This document shows, piece after piece, positions 39,402 to 48,846 of a stretch of 64,000 bases of DNA; the stretch's first letter is position 1, and each line of letters opens with the position of its first letter. Under the pieces are notes generated by a model. The model was not told the origin of the DNA and made no database searches. It was given only the letters and a program-made list of their open reading frames with translations. The translations under genes were made by a program, and so were the position numbers. Source of the stretch: Trichomonas vaginalis G3 (Eukaryota; Parabasalia; Trichomonadida; Trichomonadidae); assembly GCF_026262505.1 (NCBI RefSeq), contig NW_026529124.1, positions 33,403 to 97,402 of the forward strand. Reading direction: 5' to 3'.

Positions 39402-39983
39402 ATGTCATTTCCGAAAAATAGAAGCGTGAGTGTTTCAAAAGGTTTAATGGCGGTGGCAGATGTGAAGTTAAATTCACCAACTCAAACAAACAGTCAAAGT
39501 GTTATTGTCAATGTCAAAGACAGAGATGTTGAAGTGGGGAAACCATACGAAGACGAAGATGGTATAGCAATTGTTCCTGTAAAAGAACAACCAACATATC
39601 CTGAAGTTAGCAGAGACTTAAGTTCTGTTGCAGATATTCGAAACGACTACCAACAACTGAAAGACAAACTTCAAACTCAGGAGAAGATTTGTCAGGCTTT
39701 AAGTATAATGTTAAACTTGGTCGAACACAACCCTGTAAAAGTGAACTCATATGTCATTGCACCTCATGAAGTTTTGAAAGAACTATTGAAACTTTTGACA
39801 GAGGCAGACGATATAAACATCAAAGAAATAGAACCCGACATTAGTTGCTGTGGTGTTTCATATAATGTCATTGACAAGATATACGTTATGAAAGGAGGTG
39901 AAACGTTGAACTTAAAGTATAGTTTCCCAGACGTCATAAAAATATTTGACGACCACAACATTTCATTAAAATTTATTTGCTAA
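39402..39983 (+). CDS. ECCG-motif virion-module protein
   Basis: 193 aa from ATG 39402, looks whole. Counterpart of 23832-24410; same SCCG motif and C-terminal strands. Ends 7 bp before the next gene, which suggests co-transcription with the small and penton-like genes. Confidence 0.6.
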   Translation: MSFPKNRSVSVSKGLMAVADVKLNSPTQTNSQSVIVNVKDRDVEVGKPYEDEDGIAIVPVKEQPTYPEVSRDLSSVADIRNDYQQLKDKLQTQEKICQALSIMLNLVEHNPVKVNSYVIAPHEVLKELLKLLTEADDINIKEIEPDISCCGVSYNVIDKIYVMKGGETLNLKYSFPDVIKIFDDHNISLKFIC

Positions 39984-39989
39984 GTAAAA

Positions 39990-40220
39990 ATGTCAAAACT
40001 TCTTGAAAGATGTTTGAAGAAAAATAATATAGACTTTATTTCATGTAAAGGACTTTACACACTTTTGAACGATATGAAAGACCCTGTTTTGTTTGTTCGT
40101 GTAGACAAAGGAAAGTTCTATGTCTTTACAAAATATTTGAACTTCTTAGACAGAGAACTTCAAGAAACGCCATGTGAAAGTTTAGATGAAGTTCTTCTCC
40201 ACTTTCAGAAAAACTTTTAA
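39990..40220 (+). CDS. Small penton-adjacent protein
   Basis: 76 aa (MSKLLERCLKKNNIDFISCK). Related in pattern to 3811-4053. Lies between the ECCG gene and the penton-like gene. It is absent from the matching spot in element A (23827-23832), where those two genes nearly touch, so A has lost it or B has gained it. Confidence 0.6.
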   Translation: MSKLLERCLKKNNIDFISCKGLYTLLNDMKDPVLFVRVDKGKFYVFTKYLNFLDRELQETPCESLDEVLLHFQKNF

Positions 40221-40230
40221 ATATATATAA

Positions 40231-41028
40231 ATGGCAGAAGATATAATGGTTTATACTATTACGACTAAAAACCCTGAGTCATATAATTCTATAACAACAA
40301 ACTTACAAAGTCCTCAAGGACGATATTGTAAACTAACCTTAAACACAATGACGACTAAAGCCTGTTTTGCTCTTTTGACACCAGAAGACTTTATTGTTGT
40401 GAATGGTAAAAAATACTCCTTTGAAGATACTTACTCAGATATACCACCAACAGGTTTTGTTGACTTATTTAATACTTTAAGTACGGGTGTAACATGTGCT
40501 GCAACTAGAGCAGGTTTCATTATGTTTGGATGTCCGACTGAGTTTACTATAAACAATATGAGCTATAATACAAAACTTATTTCTGGTTTTTACTACCAAC
40601 AGTTTCCTATAACAGGAAAAGGTGTCATACAAGGAATGTCTATTCCATTGACATTAAGCACACCAATCTTATATATTGTTTCAAACTTAGGTTCAAAGTG
40701 CTATTCGAATGTCGACAGAAACTACTATGACCAAAAGATACTTATGCGTATAAACAATACTTTCTCTGCTGGTTTGCCTATTGTTCATTCGAATGCAGAA
40801 TTTTCAACCTTAGTGAACTCAAACACTTTGGCAAGTATAACGTTGACATTAGTTGACGCAAACTTTGTTCCTGTAAAACTTTTATGTCCTATGTATTTGT
40901 CAATGACGGCAGAAAGTTTCGAATTGGAAGATGCAACTGGTGAAAGTATTGTATTACAAGAACAACTTCAACAACAAATAGCTCAAGAACAACAAATGCA
41001 ACAAATGGAACAACAAAGTCAAGAATAA
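40231..41028 (+). CDS. Penton-like minor capsid protein
   Basis: 265 aa, looks whole, about two residues different from 23030-23827. Strand-rich body and Gln-rich tail, as described there. Confidence 0.65.
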   Translation: MAEDIMVYTITTKNPESYNSITTNLQSPQGRYCKLTLNTMTTKACFALLTPEDFIVVNGKKYSFEDTYSDIPPTGFVDLFNTLSTGVTCAATRAGFIMFGCPTEFTINNMSYNTKLISGFYYQQFPITGKGVIQGMSIPLTLSTPILYIVSNLGSKCYSNVDRNYYDQKILMRINNTFSAGLPIVHSNAEFSTLVNSNTLASITLTLVDANFVPVKLLCPMYLSMTAESFELEDATGESIVLQEQLQQQIAQEQQMQQMEQQSQE

Positions 41029-41057
41029 AAAAATATTATTTTTTTATTTTTATAAAA

Positions 41058-42293
41058 ATGTACAGAATAGATGTTTCAGATTTTTATGACTTCCAAGCAT
41101 TCAGAAATATGTGTCCATTTCGAGACTATAACAAAGCAGTCGAAAATTTGAAACGTTTAGTCATTTATGTTGACTCTGCCCCAGAATGTTATGTCATGAA
41201 AGAATGGGATGTTGTCTTTAACAAACCAAGAGCAACAATAGTGTCTGAACAAGAATGTAGACAGAAACTTAAGAAAATAAAAGTCGTACAAGTTGGCATG
41301 AAGATGTTAGATGCTTGGGATATCTTATTGTCAAAGTTAGAAGATTTTTCAGTTCGAGGTATAAAGTTCTATACACCTTCTCCAAACTTCTATTCTATCT
41401 TCACTGGATATAAATACGAACAAGTAGAATGGAAAGAAAATATTATAGAAGCTTGGTTAGACCATGTCAAAGAAATTATATGCAATGGAAACGAAAAGGT
41501 TTATGAGTATATCTTATGTTGGTTTGCAAACATCTTACAACATCCAAGTGCTAAAAATGAAACTGCTCTCATTATAATTGGAAAACAAGGAACAGGTAAG
41601 AATACTTTCTTTACAGATATCTTATGCAAACTGTTAGAAGGTTATTCGAACCCTAATATGACAAACTTAGAAAACATCTGTGGCAAGTTTAACTCCTCAA
41701 TAGAGAATATGAAACTTATAGTTTGCAATGAACTTCAAAGTATAGATACAACAAAAGTTTTGAACTCAGATGCTTTGAAGAGTCTTATAACAGACAAAGT
41801 TGGAGTTGTTGAAAGAAAGTATAAAGACCAAAGAGTTTGTGAAAATGTTGCAAACTTCATTATGGTTTCAAACAATGCTGTTCCGATGAAGTTAGAAAGT
41901 TCTGACAGAAGATATGTAGTTGTCAGAACGTCAGATTCTCATATGCAAGATACAGAATATTTTGACGACTTAGCAGAAACTTTGACATCTGACTTTTACA
42001 ACCACTTGTTCTCATATTTCATGACATTAGATATTTCTAAGTTCAATCCAAGACAAATTCCACATACCGAAGAGAGACAAACATTGTTAGAAGCAAACAA
42101 GAGTGTATATGAACTGTTCATAGATGAAACTGACTTTGTGTCATTAGATGAAAGGTCATTGTACGATTCGTATAAACAATATTGTCAAGAATATGGTTAT
42201 ATGACAGCGTCTAAACGAACATTCTTGGCAAATGTCAAAAGTCTTTTAGATGTTCAGAATGGTGTATATACAAAGAAAAATTTTTCTGAGTAA
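41058..42293 (+). CDS. SF3 helicase (D5-like replication helicase)
   Basis: 411 aa, looks whole. Superfamily 3 motifs in order: Walker A GKQGTGKNTFF near residues 176-186, Walker B KLIVCNELQS near residue 218, motif C NFIMVSNNAVP near residue 275 and the arginine finger region SSDRRYVVV. Such helicases unwind DNA at the origin in virophages, parvoviruses and NCLDVs (D5). The N-terminal 150 residues may hold a primase-like or origin-binding part, though no primase motif is obvious. Same row as capsid, penton and ATPase genes. Confidence 0.9.
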   Translation: MYRIDVSDFYDFQAFRNMCPFRDYNKAVENLKRLVIYVDSAPECYVMKEWDVVFNKPRATIVSEQECRQKLKKIKVVQVGMKMLDAWDILLSKLEDFSVRGIKFYTPSPNFYSIFTGYKYEQVEWKENIIEAWLDHVKEIICNGNEKVYEYILCWFANILQHPSAKNETALIIIGKQGTGKNTFFTDILCKLLEGYSNPNMTNLENICGKFNSSIENMKLIVCNELQSIDTTKVLNSDALKSLITDKVGVVERKYKDQRVCENVANFIMVSNNAVPMKLESSDRRYVVVRTSDSHMQDTEYFDDLAETLTSDFYNHLFSYFMTLDISKFNPRQIPHTEERQTLLEANKSVYELFIDETDFVSLDERSLYDSYKQYCQEYGYMTASKRTFLANVKSLLDVQNGVYTKKNFSE

Positions 42294-42329
42294 ATTTAAA
42301 AAAAAATCTTTTTTTATCCGATAGAAAAG

Positions 42330-42750
42330 ATGGCAAAATTCATCTCAGTAAATAAGTACATGTCAGGACTTAAAGAAGAACTAGACCCATTCACATATTT
42401 GAATGTTTACTTCTACCATTTTGAAAAGTCTTCATTCAGCAAAGTTTGGAACATCGAACCAGTTAAGTTTGCTATTGTGACTAAAAATGGTGCGAAATTT
42501 GAAGACTTAGACATAGAAGGTTTGTTAGCAGTCAAAGAAAATTTTGACAGAAGGTTCTCAAACCTTAAAGAAGGCAAAGCATACAAACTTGTTATACCTT
42601 ATGAACCAAAGAAAGCAGACGACTATGAATATTATGAGTCTAAAGTTGTAGAAGTTCAAGGTAAATTGGGTAAAAAAGATTTTAGAGTCTAAGCCAGTGT
42701 TTACTCCTAAAGAGGAAGAGAACATTGACATTGACCCAGAAATGTTCTAA
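42330..42750 (+). pseudogene. Broken copy of helicase-adjacent protein
   Basis: Fossil part of element B, broken, about one break. Counterpart of the whole gene at 21311-21730. Confidence 0.6.
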
Positions 42751-42766
42751 AAATAAAATTTTATTT

Positions 42767-43219
42767 TTACATGTCATATCTCCCCTTCTCTGGAACTGGT
42801 TCAGGTTCTTTCTTCTCTTCTTCTACTTTCTTTTCTTTCTTTTCTCTCTTCTTCTTTTCTGGTGGAGTTATGTCAAATTTGGCGCAACCATATTTATGTA
42901 AAAGTTCTTTGTCCTTTAATAGCTCATCTATTCTGTTTTTTATTTCATCTTCAAGAACAGCGCATGTGTCTTCTTTGCATTCTAAGAAGTTTTGTTGGAC
43001 TTCATCTCTCCAAGAGGCGTCATCTCTGTCAACAAGTCTGTCATTGACAAATTTTAAGACTGCTCTGCTTAATGTTTTATGGTTCTTGTCATATTCCCAG
43101 AAACAGAACTTTAGAACAAATTCACCTTTCTTGTTTACACTATGTAAGATTTTATGGTCGACAGATGTTTTGCTGTCGAAAAGCTTGTCTCGAATATAGA
43201 TAGCGAAATCGCTAGACAT
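42767..43219 (-). CDS. Conserved charged protein with KE-rich tail
   Basis: 150 aa, looks whole (MSSDFAIYIRDKLFDSKTSV). Helical, with a CKEDTCAVLEDEIKNRI segment carrying two Cys, and a Lys/Glu/Pro tail of about 40 residues. Diverges from the ATPase gene across 36 bp in both elements. No recognised domain; may be a DNA-end or packaging partner because of that pairing. Confidence 0.55.
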   Translation of the reverse strand: MSSDFAIYIRDKLFDSKTSVDHKILHSVNKKGEFVLKFCFWEYDKNHKTLSRAVLKFVNDRLVDRDDASWRDEVQQNFLECKEDTCAVLEDEIKNRIDELLKDKELLHKYGCAKFDITPPEKKKREKKEKKVEEEKKEPEPVPEKGRYDM

Positions 43220-43255
43220 TTTCTAAAAGATAAAAATTTTAATTTTTCTAAAAAT

Positions 43256-44130
43256 ATGTTAGAAAAAAAGTTTGCTGACATTGACAAGAAATTTGAGAAT
43301 TTTTAAACAAGAACAAGAGGAAGTTAGAAAATGCTCAGATAAAACCCATACATGACAAGTTCTTATTTGCTCAGAATGGTATAACAGGTCTAATTGCACC
43401 ACCTGGGTCGGGTAAGACTTTCACTTATCTTAAAATGGCTGCACAACAACAAGAACTAGATGAGAAGAACCCATTCTATGAGTTAGTTGTCATTTGTAGT
43501 ACTTCTGGTCAATTTGACCAAACCGTCAATTCGTTCAAAGATATTATAAAGAAGTCTAAGTTAGTATGTATAAAGGATACTGAGTTGTTAGATTGGATAA
43601 AGAAGTACCAAAGAAGAGTTTTGAAGTATAATGCTATAAATGAGTATATAAATTCTAAGTTTAAAGACCCAAATGAGGAAATGCAGAGAATATTAGAGAA
43701 GAAACACTTCAGAAACAAACAGAAAGAGATAGAATACATTTCGAAGAAATTGCAATCTTACGATTGGAAGACCTACCCTCATAGATGTCTTCTTATCTTA
43801 GATGATTTCGCCTCTCATCCTTTGTTAAAGAACAGAGAACAAGATATGTGTCGAATTCTTAAGAAGCTCAGACACTTTAACATCTCAGTTGTCATTTGTG
43901 TACAGACAGCAAAGAGTTTAAGTAAGGATGTTAAAAGAATACTTACTGACATTATACTTTTCCCCGGATTGTCCGAAGACGATTTCATGGAACTTATGAA
44001 AGAGTCCATGGCAGGTAAGTTTGACAGACATGAACTATGGGAGAAGTACAAAGTCATACAAGACCCTCATACTTCTTTCAGAATTCATATCTATGCGAAC
44101 AAAGTTCAAATTGTAAAAAGTCAAGCTTGA
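43256..44130 (+). pseudogene. Broken packaging ATPase
   Basis: Fossil part of element B, broken, about one break. Counterpart of the whole gene at 19942-20814. Confidence 0.8.
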
Positions 44131-44149
44131 AAAATGTAAGTGTTTAGTC

Positions 44150-44227
44150 TTAGTAAGTCTGTTGTGGTGCTGGGGCTGTCGGTTCTTCTGGCTTTGGAAG
44201 GCATTCAGGAAGAGGAACGTCAGTCAT
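44150..44227 (-). pseudogene. Remnant like the start of the Pro/Gln-rich gene
   Basis: Fossil piece of 25 codons. MTDVPLPECLPKPEEP resembles MSDVPPTESIPKPEEP at 17716. Faces away from the remnant at 44534 across a tandem-repeat array. Confidence 0.5.
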
Positions 44228-44533
44228 CCGTTTGTGTCCTGTCGGAAGGAAGAACTTTTCCTGTTGGAAGGAAGAACTTTTCCTGTTGGAAGGAAAATTT
44301 TTTTCCTGTCGGATGGAAAAATTTTTCCTGTCGGATGGAAAATTTTTTTCTGAAGTTCGACCAAAAAGTTCTCAATTTTCGAAAATTTGAATGGTTTACG
44401 GACGGACAACTGGAAAATTTTTTCTTGTCGGATGGAAAATTTTTTCTTGTCGTCGGGAAATTTTTTTCTGTCGGAATGAAATTTTTTTCCAGTTGTCGGG
44501 AAAATATTTTTCTGTCGGAAGGAAGGACTCGGA
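44228..44533. repeat. Tandem array of TTTTCCTGTYGGAWGGAA units
   Basis: About ten degenerate units of 21-25 bp with a CCTGTYGGAWGG core and T-runs. It occupies the same place, between the same two gene starts, as the unrelated 21-bp array at 17401-17676 in element A. Confidence 0.75.
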
Positions 44534-44640
44534 ATGCCAGAAGGATTTGACGAGGCAATTTACTTTATAGAGCTACCTGAGCCATCTGAAGTCAAGCGTA
44601 AAAATAAAGAGTTCATCTACCCTACTTGTTTGAAGTTGTC
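44534..44640 (+). pseudogene. Remnant like the start of the DEAIY gene
   Basis: Fossil piece. GFDEAIYFIELPEPSEV resembles PTDEAIYLIEINELV at 17400. It runs into the end of the KilA-N gene on the other strand. Confidence 0.5.
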
Positions 44641-45444
44641 AAAATACTCTGTTATTTTTTCCTTCAGTAGCGGTAAGTCTTCTTTGAAGGTAAGTATTGT
44701 ACAACCTTTCATATCATAGTGTGTTTGAGGTAACGTATCTTGAACTATTTGTTTCACATCTTCATTCGGTGTCATTGAAATCGGTAAGTTTTCGCGATAG
44801 AACCAATTTCTGTCAGATTTGTAAATCTTAGCAAGGTCGTAAAAGCTTTTGTTGTTTCTTCTGACTAAATGCAAGATAACCATATCTTTATCTTCTTCAT
44901 TTTCCATCTCTTCAGTATAAATCATATACTTATAGTTCTTTTCCTTTCCTTTTGGTACCGAACGTGGTATTCTTTTCTGAATGCTTTTGTCTTTTGCTTC
45001 AATGACTTCATCTTTTGCATGAAGTTTCTTTTCCATATCTTCACGTTCTTGTCTATGAATTTCATCTAACATCATGAAAATATAACAAGCGTAACGAGGT
45101 GAAGCCCACATTGCAACAGCATTTACAAGAAGTCTATGTACATAATATCCTCTTAAATTTATTGGCAAATTCTTACGATTTTCATACGGAATCTCATTCC
45201 TCGGTTTTTCGAGGGAAGCAAACATATGAGGAAATTCTTCTAAAAGTTCTTTTGTCTGTTGGTTTTCAAACCAATGATATGCTTGCTTTGTAGAACGAAG
45301 AGCATTCAAAATACTTTGCATTTGGTACATATCGTCTTTGACCGAACGAATGAGACGGAGTTGTTTGTTAAACTGTATGTACTCATATTCTTCATTTATA
45401 GCTTCATGAACGATAGCAGTTGTTGTGTTCTCTGTTGTTGACAT
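44617..45444 (-). CDS. KilA-N/BRO-like DNA-binding protein
   Basis: 275 aa from ATG 45444, looks whole. Same two-domain build as 19087-19926, with near identity in the C-terminal 120 residues and a different central linker (LEEFPHMFASLEKPRNEIP), which carries a CCTCG-GTTTTT-CGAGG hairpin. The upstream block TAAAGTTAGTTTTATTT is shared. Probably a regulator. Confidence 0.7.
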   Translation of the reverse strand: MSTTENTTTAIVHEAINEEYEYIQFNKQLRLIRSVKDDMYQMQSILNALRSTKQAYHWFENQQTKELLEEFPHMFASLEKPRNEIPYENRKNLPINLRGYYVHRLLVNAVAMWASPRYACYIFMMLDEIHRQEREDMEKKLHAKDEVIEAKDKSIQKRIPRSVPKGKEKNYKYMIYTEEMENEEDKDMVILHLVRRNNKSFYDLAKIYKSDRNWFYRENLPISMTPNEDVKQIVQDTLPQTHYDMKGCTILTFKEDLPLLKEKITEYFDNFKQVG

Positions 45445-45544
45445 ATCTGTCTTTACATACAAAATAAAAAAATAAATAAAAATAAAACTAACTTTATTTT
45501 TTCTGTCTTAAGGAAACTCACGATTTTTGTGCTGAATTCAATAA

Positions 45545-45686
45545 AAATATAATTTAGGGTAGAAGGTTAGATCTAACCTCCTTTCTACCCTCTTTTCTAC
45601 CCCAGTTATTTTATAAACGTTTTACATGGTAAACGTTATTTTTTAAATTTTGTGAAAACTCAACGGTTTGACACATGCCCTAAAAA
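45545..45686. repeat. Palindrome plus AACGTT block
   Basis: BglII-centred palindrome at 45557-45603 (TAACC allele), then TTATTTTATAAACGTTTTAC and a CGGTTTGACACA segment that recur at 47750-47835. No gene. Confidence 0.7.
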
Positions 45687-46163
45687 TTATAGTTCATCTA
45701 ACATCATGTAAACATGCCATGCATAACGAGGAGAAGCCCACATTGCAACTGCATTTACAAGAAGTCTATGTACATACCAACCTCTCAAACCATTTGGCAA
45801 ATTTTTACGATTTTCATGTGTTTTATGCAAGGCCGGAAAAAATCGGTCTAGAGAAATTTCACTGTTTTCATGAGTTTTAGGCGACCCCGAAGGAAGTCGG
45901 TCTCGCTGTTCTTCACTGTTTTCAGAAAAAAGTCGGTCTCGCTGTGCTTCACTCAAAAGTTCTTGTGTGCTTTGGTTTTTGAACCAGTCGTCTGCGTGTT
46001 TAGTGTCTGGAGCAAAACATGCTGTCAAAATACTTTGCATCTGGTACATATCGTCTTTGACCGAACGAATGAGACGGAGTTGTTTGTTAAACTGTATGTA
46101 CTCATATTCTTCATTTATAGCTTCATGGACTATAACTGTTGTTGTGTTCTCGGTTGTTGACAT
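45687..46163 (-). CDS. KilA-N core paralogue, short
   Basis: 158 aa from ATG 46163. N-terminal half almost identical to the other KilA-N proteins; the linker is longer and made of repeated THEN and RDRL segments; it ends with the core (YAWHVYMMLDEL) and lacks the second domain. Either a short form or a partial copy. Confidence 0.55.
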   Translation of the reverse strand: MSTTENTTTVIVHEAINEEYEYIQFNKQLRLIRSVKDDMYQMQSILTACFAPDTKHADDWFKNQSTQELLSEAQRDRLFSENSEEQRDRLPSGSPKTHENSEISLDRFFPALHKTHENRKNLPNGLRGWYVHRLLVNAVAMWASPRYAWHVYMMLDEL

Positions 46164-46251
46164 ATCTGTCTTTACATACAAAATAAAAAAAATATTTTAT
46201 AAAAAATTAGCGTTATTTTCTGACTTTCACAAAAGACCAAAAATAAACGCT

Positions 46252-46863
46252 TTACATGTATTTTTCAGCAACTTCGTCAAATAATTTTATAGCTTTATCT
46301 ATCTCATCTACTTCAAACGTTTCTTTACCTTTTATGGGAGCACCATACATTTTCTCAAACTTTTCAAGTAGTTCTGTTTCAGCAGCTCTCATATCGTTAA
46401 CGAACACAACCTTAACTCTATTGACTGTACTGTCATATCTTTGAGTTATATTATATGTTCTTCCTATCTTATATCTCTTTGTATTGAAGTCCTTCGGTTT
46501 CTGAACGATGTAAAGTAAGCCTTCACTGCAACGTTCCGTATCGAATGAACCATAAGTTATGAAGTTATATCCAACAACTGGGTCTAACCATAACAAAACT
46601 ATTGGTATAAGACTTTTGTCTATAAGATATGCTGTAGTTCCATAGAATCTTACCGATATCATAAGCTCAGGATTTCTTGTCAAAATTTTCTGAGTTGAAG
46701 CAATTCCAACCCAATGGTATGTTTTCTTTCCAGATGGAGATAAAATGTCTGACAAAGAATATTTGTTGTATTTCTTTGAGTATCTTACGTTTAAATCACC
46801 TATTCTAACCACTTTGGTGTCATTGTCTATCTTTTTAACTGTTTCAAACTCAGTGTTTGTCAT
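46252..46863 (-). CDS. KilA-N plus T5orf172 (GIY-YIG-like) protein
   Basis: 203 aa from ATG 46863, looks whole. Residues about 10-110 are a KilA-N domain (VRIGDLNVRYSKKYNKYSL, then HWVGIASTQKILTRNPEL). Residues about 125-203 match the T5orf172/MUG113 group of GIY-YIG-like nuclease domains (YIVQKPKDFNTKRYKIGRTY, then AAETELLEKFEKMYG). The fusion is common in large DNA viruses and virophage-like elements. Same leader block as the other KilA-N genes. Confidence 0.7.
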   Translation of the reverse strand: MTNTEFETVKKIDNDTKVVRIGDLNVRYSKKYNKYSLSDILSPSGKKTYHWVGIASTQKILTRNPELMISVRFYGTTAYLIDKSLIPIVLLWLDPVVGYNFITYGSFDTERCSEGLLYIVQKPKDFNTKRYKIGRTYNITQRYDSTVNRVKVVFVNDMRAAETELLEKFEKMYGAPIKGKETFEVDEIDKAIKLFDEVAEKYM

Positions 46864-46929
46864 TTTTGTTCTTACATACAAAATAAAAAAAATAAATAAA
46901 ATAAAACTAACTTTATTTTTTCTATCTTA

Positions 46930-47215
46930 AGGAAATTCACGATTTTCATAGAGTTTTATGCAAGACCAGGTTTTTTTCCCTGGTCGCTGTTCTTCACGAT
47001 TTTCATGTGTTTTAGGCAAGGCCGGTAAAATCCGGTCTAGAGAAATTTCATGATTTTCATAGAGTTTTATGCAAGACCAGGTTTTTTTCCCTGGTCGCTG
47101 TTCTTCACGATTTTCATGTGTTTTAGGCAAGGCCGGTAAAATCCGGTCTAGAGAAATTTCACGATTTTCATACGGAATCTCTTCTCTCGGTTTTTCCGAG
47201 GGAAGCAATCTTATG
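46930..47215 (-). repeat. Amplified linker-like repeats with mini-hairpins
   Basis: Two-fold repeat of about 120 bp that reads like the variable linker of the KilA-N genes (ISLDRILPALPKTHENREEQ). It contains GACCAGG...CCTGGTC (46965-46986) and GGCCGG-TAAAAT-CCGGTC hairpins. No independent start; probably not a gene. Confidence 0.55.
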
Positions 47216-47239
47216 CCATTTTACTCAGATTTTTGGTCA

Positions 47240-47931
47240 TTTTTCAGCAAAAATAATGTTTAGGGTAGAAGGTTAGATCTAACCTCCTTTCTACCCTCTT
47301 TTCTCACCTCATGAATTTTCATGATTTCATCGAAACTAAACGTAAATGTTTTGTCAAGACTTCTTCGTAAATGTTTTGTCAAGACTTCTTCATCGTACAT
47401 TCTTTGTCATGATTTCATCGAAACTAAACGTAAATGTTTTGTCAAACATGAACATACATGTTTTGTCAAGACTTCTTCGTAAATGTTTTGTCAAGACTTC
47501 TTCATCGTACATTCTTTGTCATGATTTCATCGAAACTAAACGTAAATGTTTTGTCAAACATGAACATACATGTTTTGTCAAGACTTCTTCGTATATGTTT
47601 TTGTCAAGACTTCTTCGTATATGTTTTGTCAAACATGAACATACATGTTTTGTCAAGACTTCTTCGTAATGAGCGTAAATCAGACAAAAATAATGTTTAG
47701 GGTAGAAGGTTAGATCTAACCTCTTTTCTAACCTCTTTTCTACCCCAGTTATTTTATAAGCGTTTTACATGGTAAACGTTATTTTTTAAATTTTGTGAAA
47801 ACTCAACGGTTTGACACAAGCCCTAAAAATTATTTTACTCAGAATTTCATACGGAATTCAATAAAAATATATTTTAGGTGAAGAGGTGAGATCTCACCCG
47901 TTTTCTCACCTGTTTTTTCACCTCAGTTATT
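47240..47931. repeat. Internal copy of subterminal-type repeat array
   Basis: A 112-bp unit (47346 and 47458) with TTTTGTCAAGACTTCTTC motifs, plus palindromes at 47263-47309, 47700-47746 (TAACC allele) and 47877-47932 (CACC allele). Such arrays otherwise mark element ends (33413, 62560), so this one may mark an old end now buried at the junction of the two halves. Confidence 0.75.
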
Positions 47932-48846
47932 TTATAAGCGTTTTACATGAATTGTACGATGTATATTTGAAATCTTAAACAGTTTCGTAGCTTCTATTTC
48001 TTCTGTCAGTACATCGAATGTTTTAACGATACCGAAAGTTTCTTTATACTTCTTCTTGACGTCAGATAGAAGGAAATCTTCTGCTGTTGGATAGTTTTTG
48101 TTCAGAAATTCTAACATGTTCATTTTATCTTCTGCTGGCTTTTCTGCTTCTTTCTTTAAGTCTGCATAGTCGTTTCTCATACGTTCTATCTCTTTGACGG
48201 AGTAGTTATATTTTCTTATTGCTGCTTTACATTTAGAACATTGCGGGTTCATTTTTGCGTTATATTCTGAAACCTTACCTGCTAGAACAACTAAAGCGTC
48301 AATGGTTTTCTTTAACTCAAAAGCTGCTGGTTTTATCTGTTCATTCCATACCTTACCTCTTCTATCTTTATCTCTTATCTGCCATACACATTCTGCAACT
48401 AACGAAACAAAGTTGTCGTAGGTCTTAAACTCCCGGGTTTTGTAAAGGTCAGAAACATTCTTATATACCATGTCGCAATCTTTGTCCATAACCTTATGGT
48501 TGCAATGAAATCCTAGAAACTCATAGTTTACCTTTCGTATGAACTTCTTTATTTCTACTGAGTCAGTTGCTTTGACTTCAATTTCGTCGAATTCAGGAAT
48601 AGTTAGTTTTTGTTGCTGAATTTCAGGTAGTTTAGGCAAATGGTCAATAATGTCCTGCATTTCATAAAGATACTGTTCATTTGTTTCATCTTTCGCACTA
48701 CAGTCTAAATTACTTGTTAACAGTTCTTGCTTTATCTTCTGGATTTTTGTTTCAAAAGTATATGAAGAAGGAATGAAGTTTTTCATCTCTACTAACATAG
48801 ATGTTGGATTCATAACTAACGAGTTTGGTGCTGTTGTTGCTAACAT
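47932..48846 (-). CDS. Unknown protein with Cys pair
   Basis: 304 aa from ATG 48846, looks whole. Helical throughout; a CSKCKAAIRKY segment near residue 207 could bind zinc with CNH near residue 115. A charged helix (RMRNDYADLKKEAEKPAED) follows. The same upstream block as the KilA-N genes (ACTAACTTTATTTTT read here on the plus strand) suggests shared control. No family recognised. Confidence 0.55.
   Translation of the reverse strand: MLATTAPNSLVMNPTSMLVEMKNFIPSSYTFETKIQKIKQELLTSNLDCSAKDETNEQYLYEMQDIIDHLPKLPEIQQQKLTIPEFDEIEVKATDSVEIKKFIRKVNYEFLGFHCNHKVMDKDCDMVYKNVSDLYKTREFKTYDNFVSLVAECVWQIRDKDRRGKVWNEQIKPAAFELKKTIDALVVLAGKVSEYNAKMNPQCSKCKAAIRKYNYSVKEIERMRNDYADLKKEAEKPAEDKMNMLEFLNKNYPTAEDFLLSDVKKKYKETFGIVKTFDVLTEEIEATKLFKISNIHRTIHVKRL

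Noticed and set aside
44140-44558. Frames on both strands of about 110-136 codons with GRTFPVGRK-like repeats
   Set aside because: They are products of reading through the tandem array; only the two flanking gene-start remnants have relatives.
47346-47700. Repetitive Phe/Leu/Ser frames of up to 107 codons
   Set aside because: They arise from translating the 112-bp subterminal repeats; no start context and no conservation as protein.
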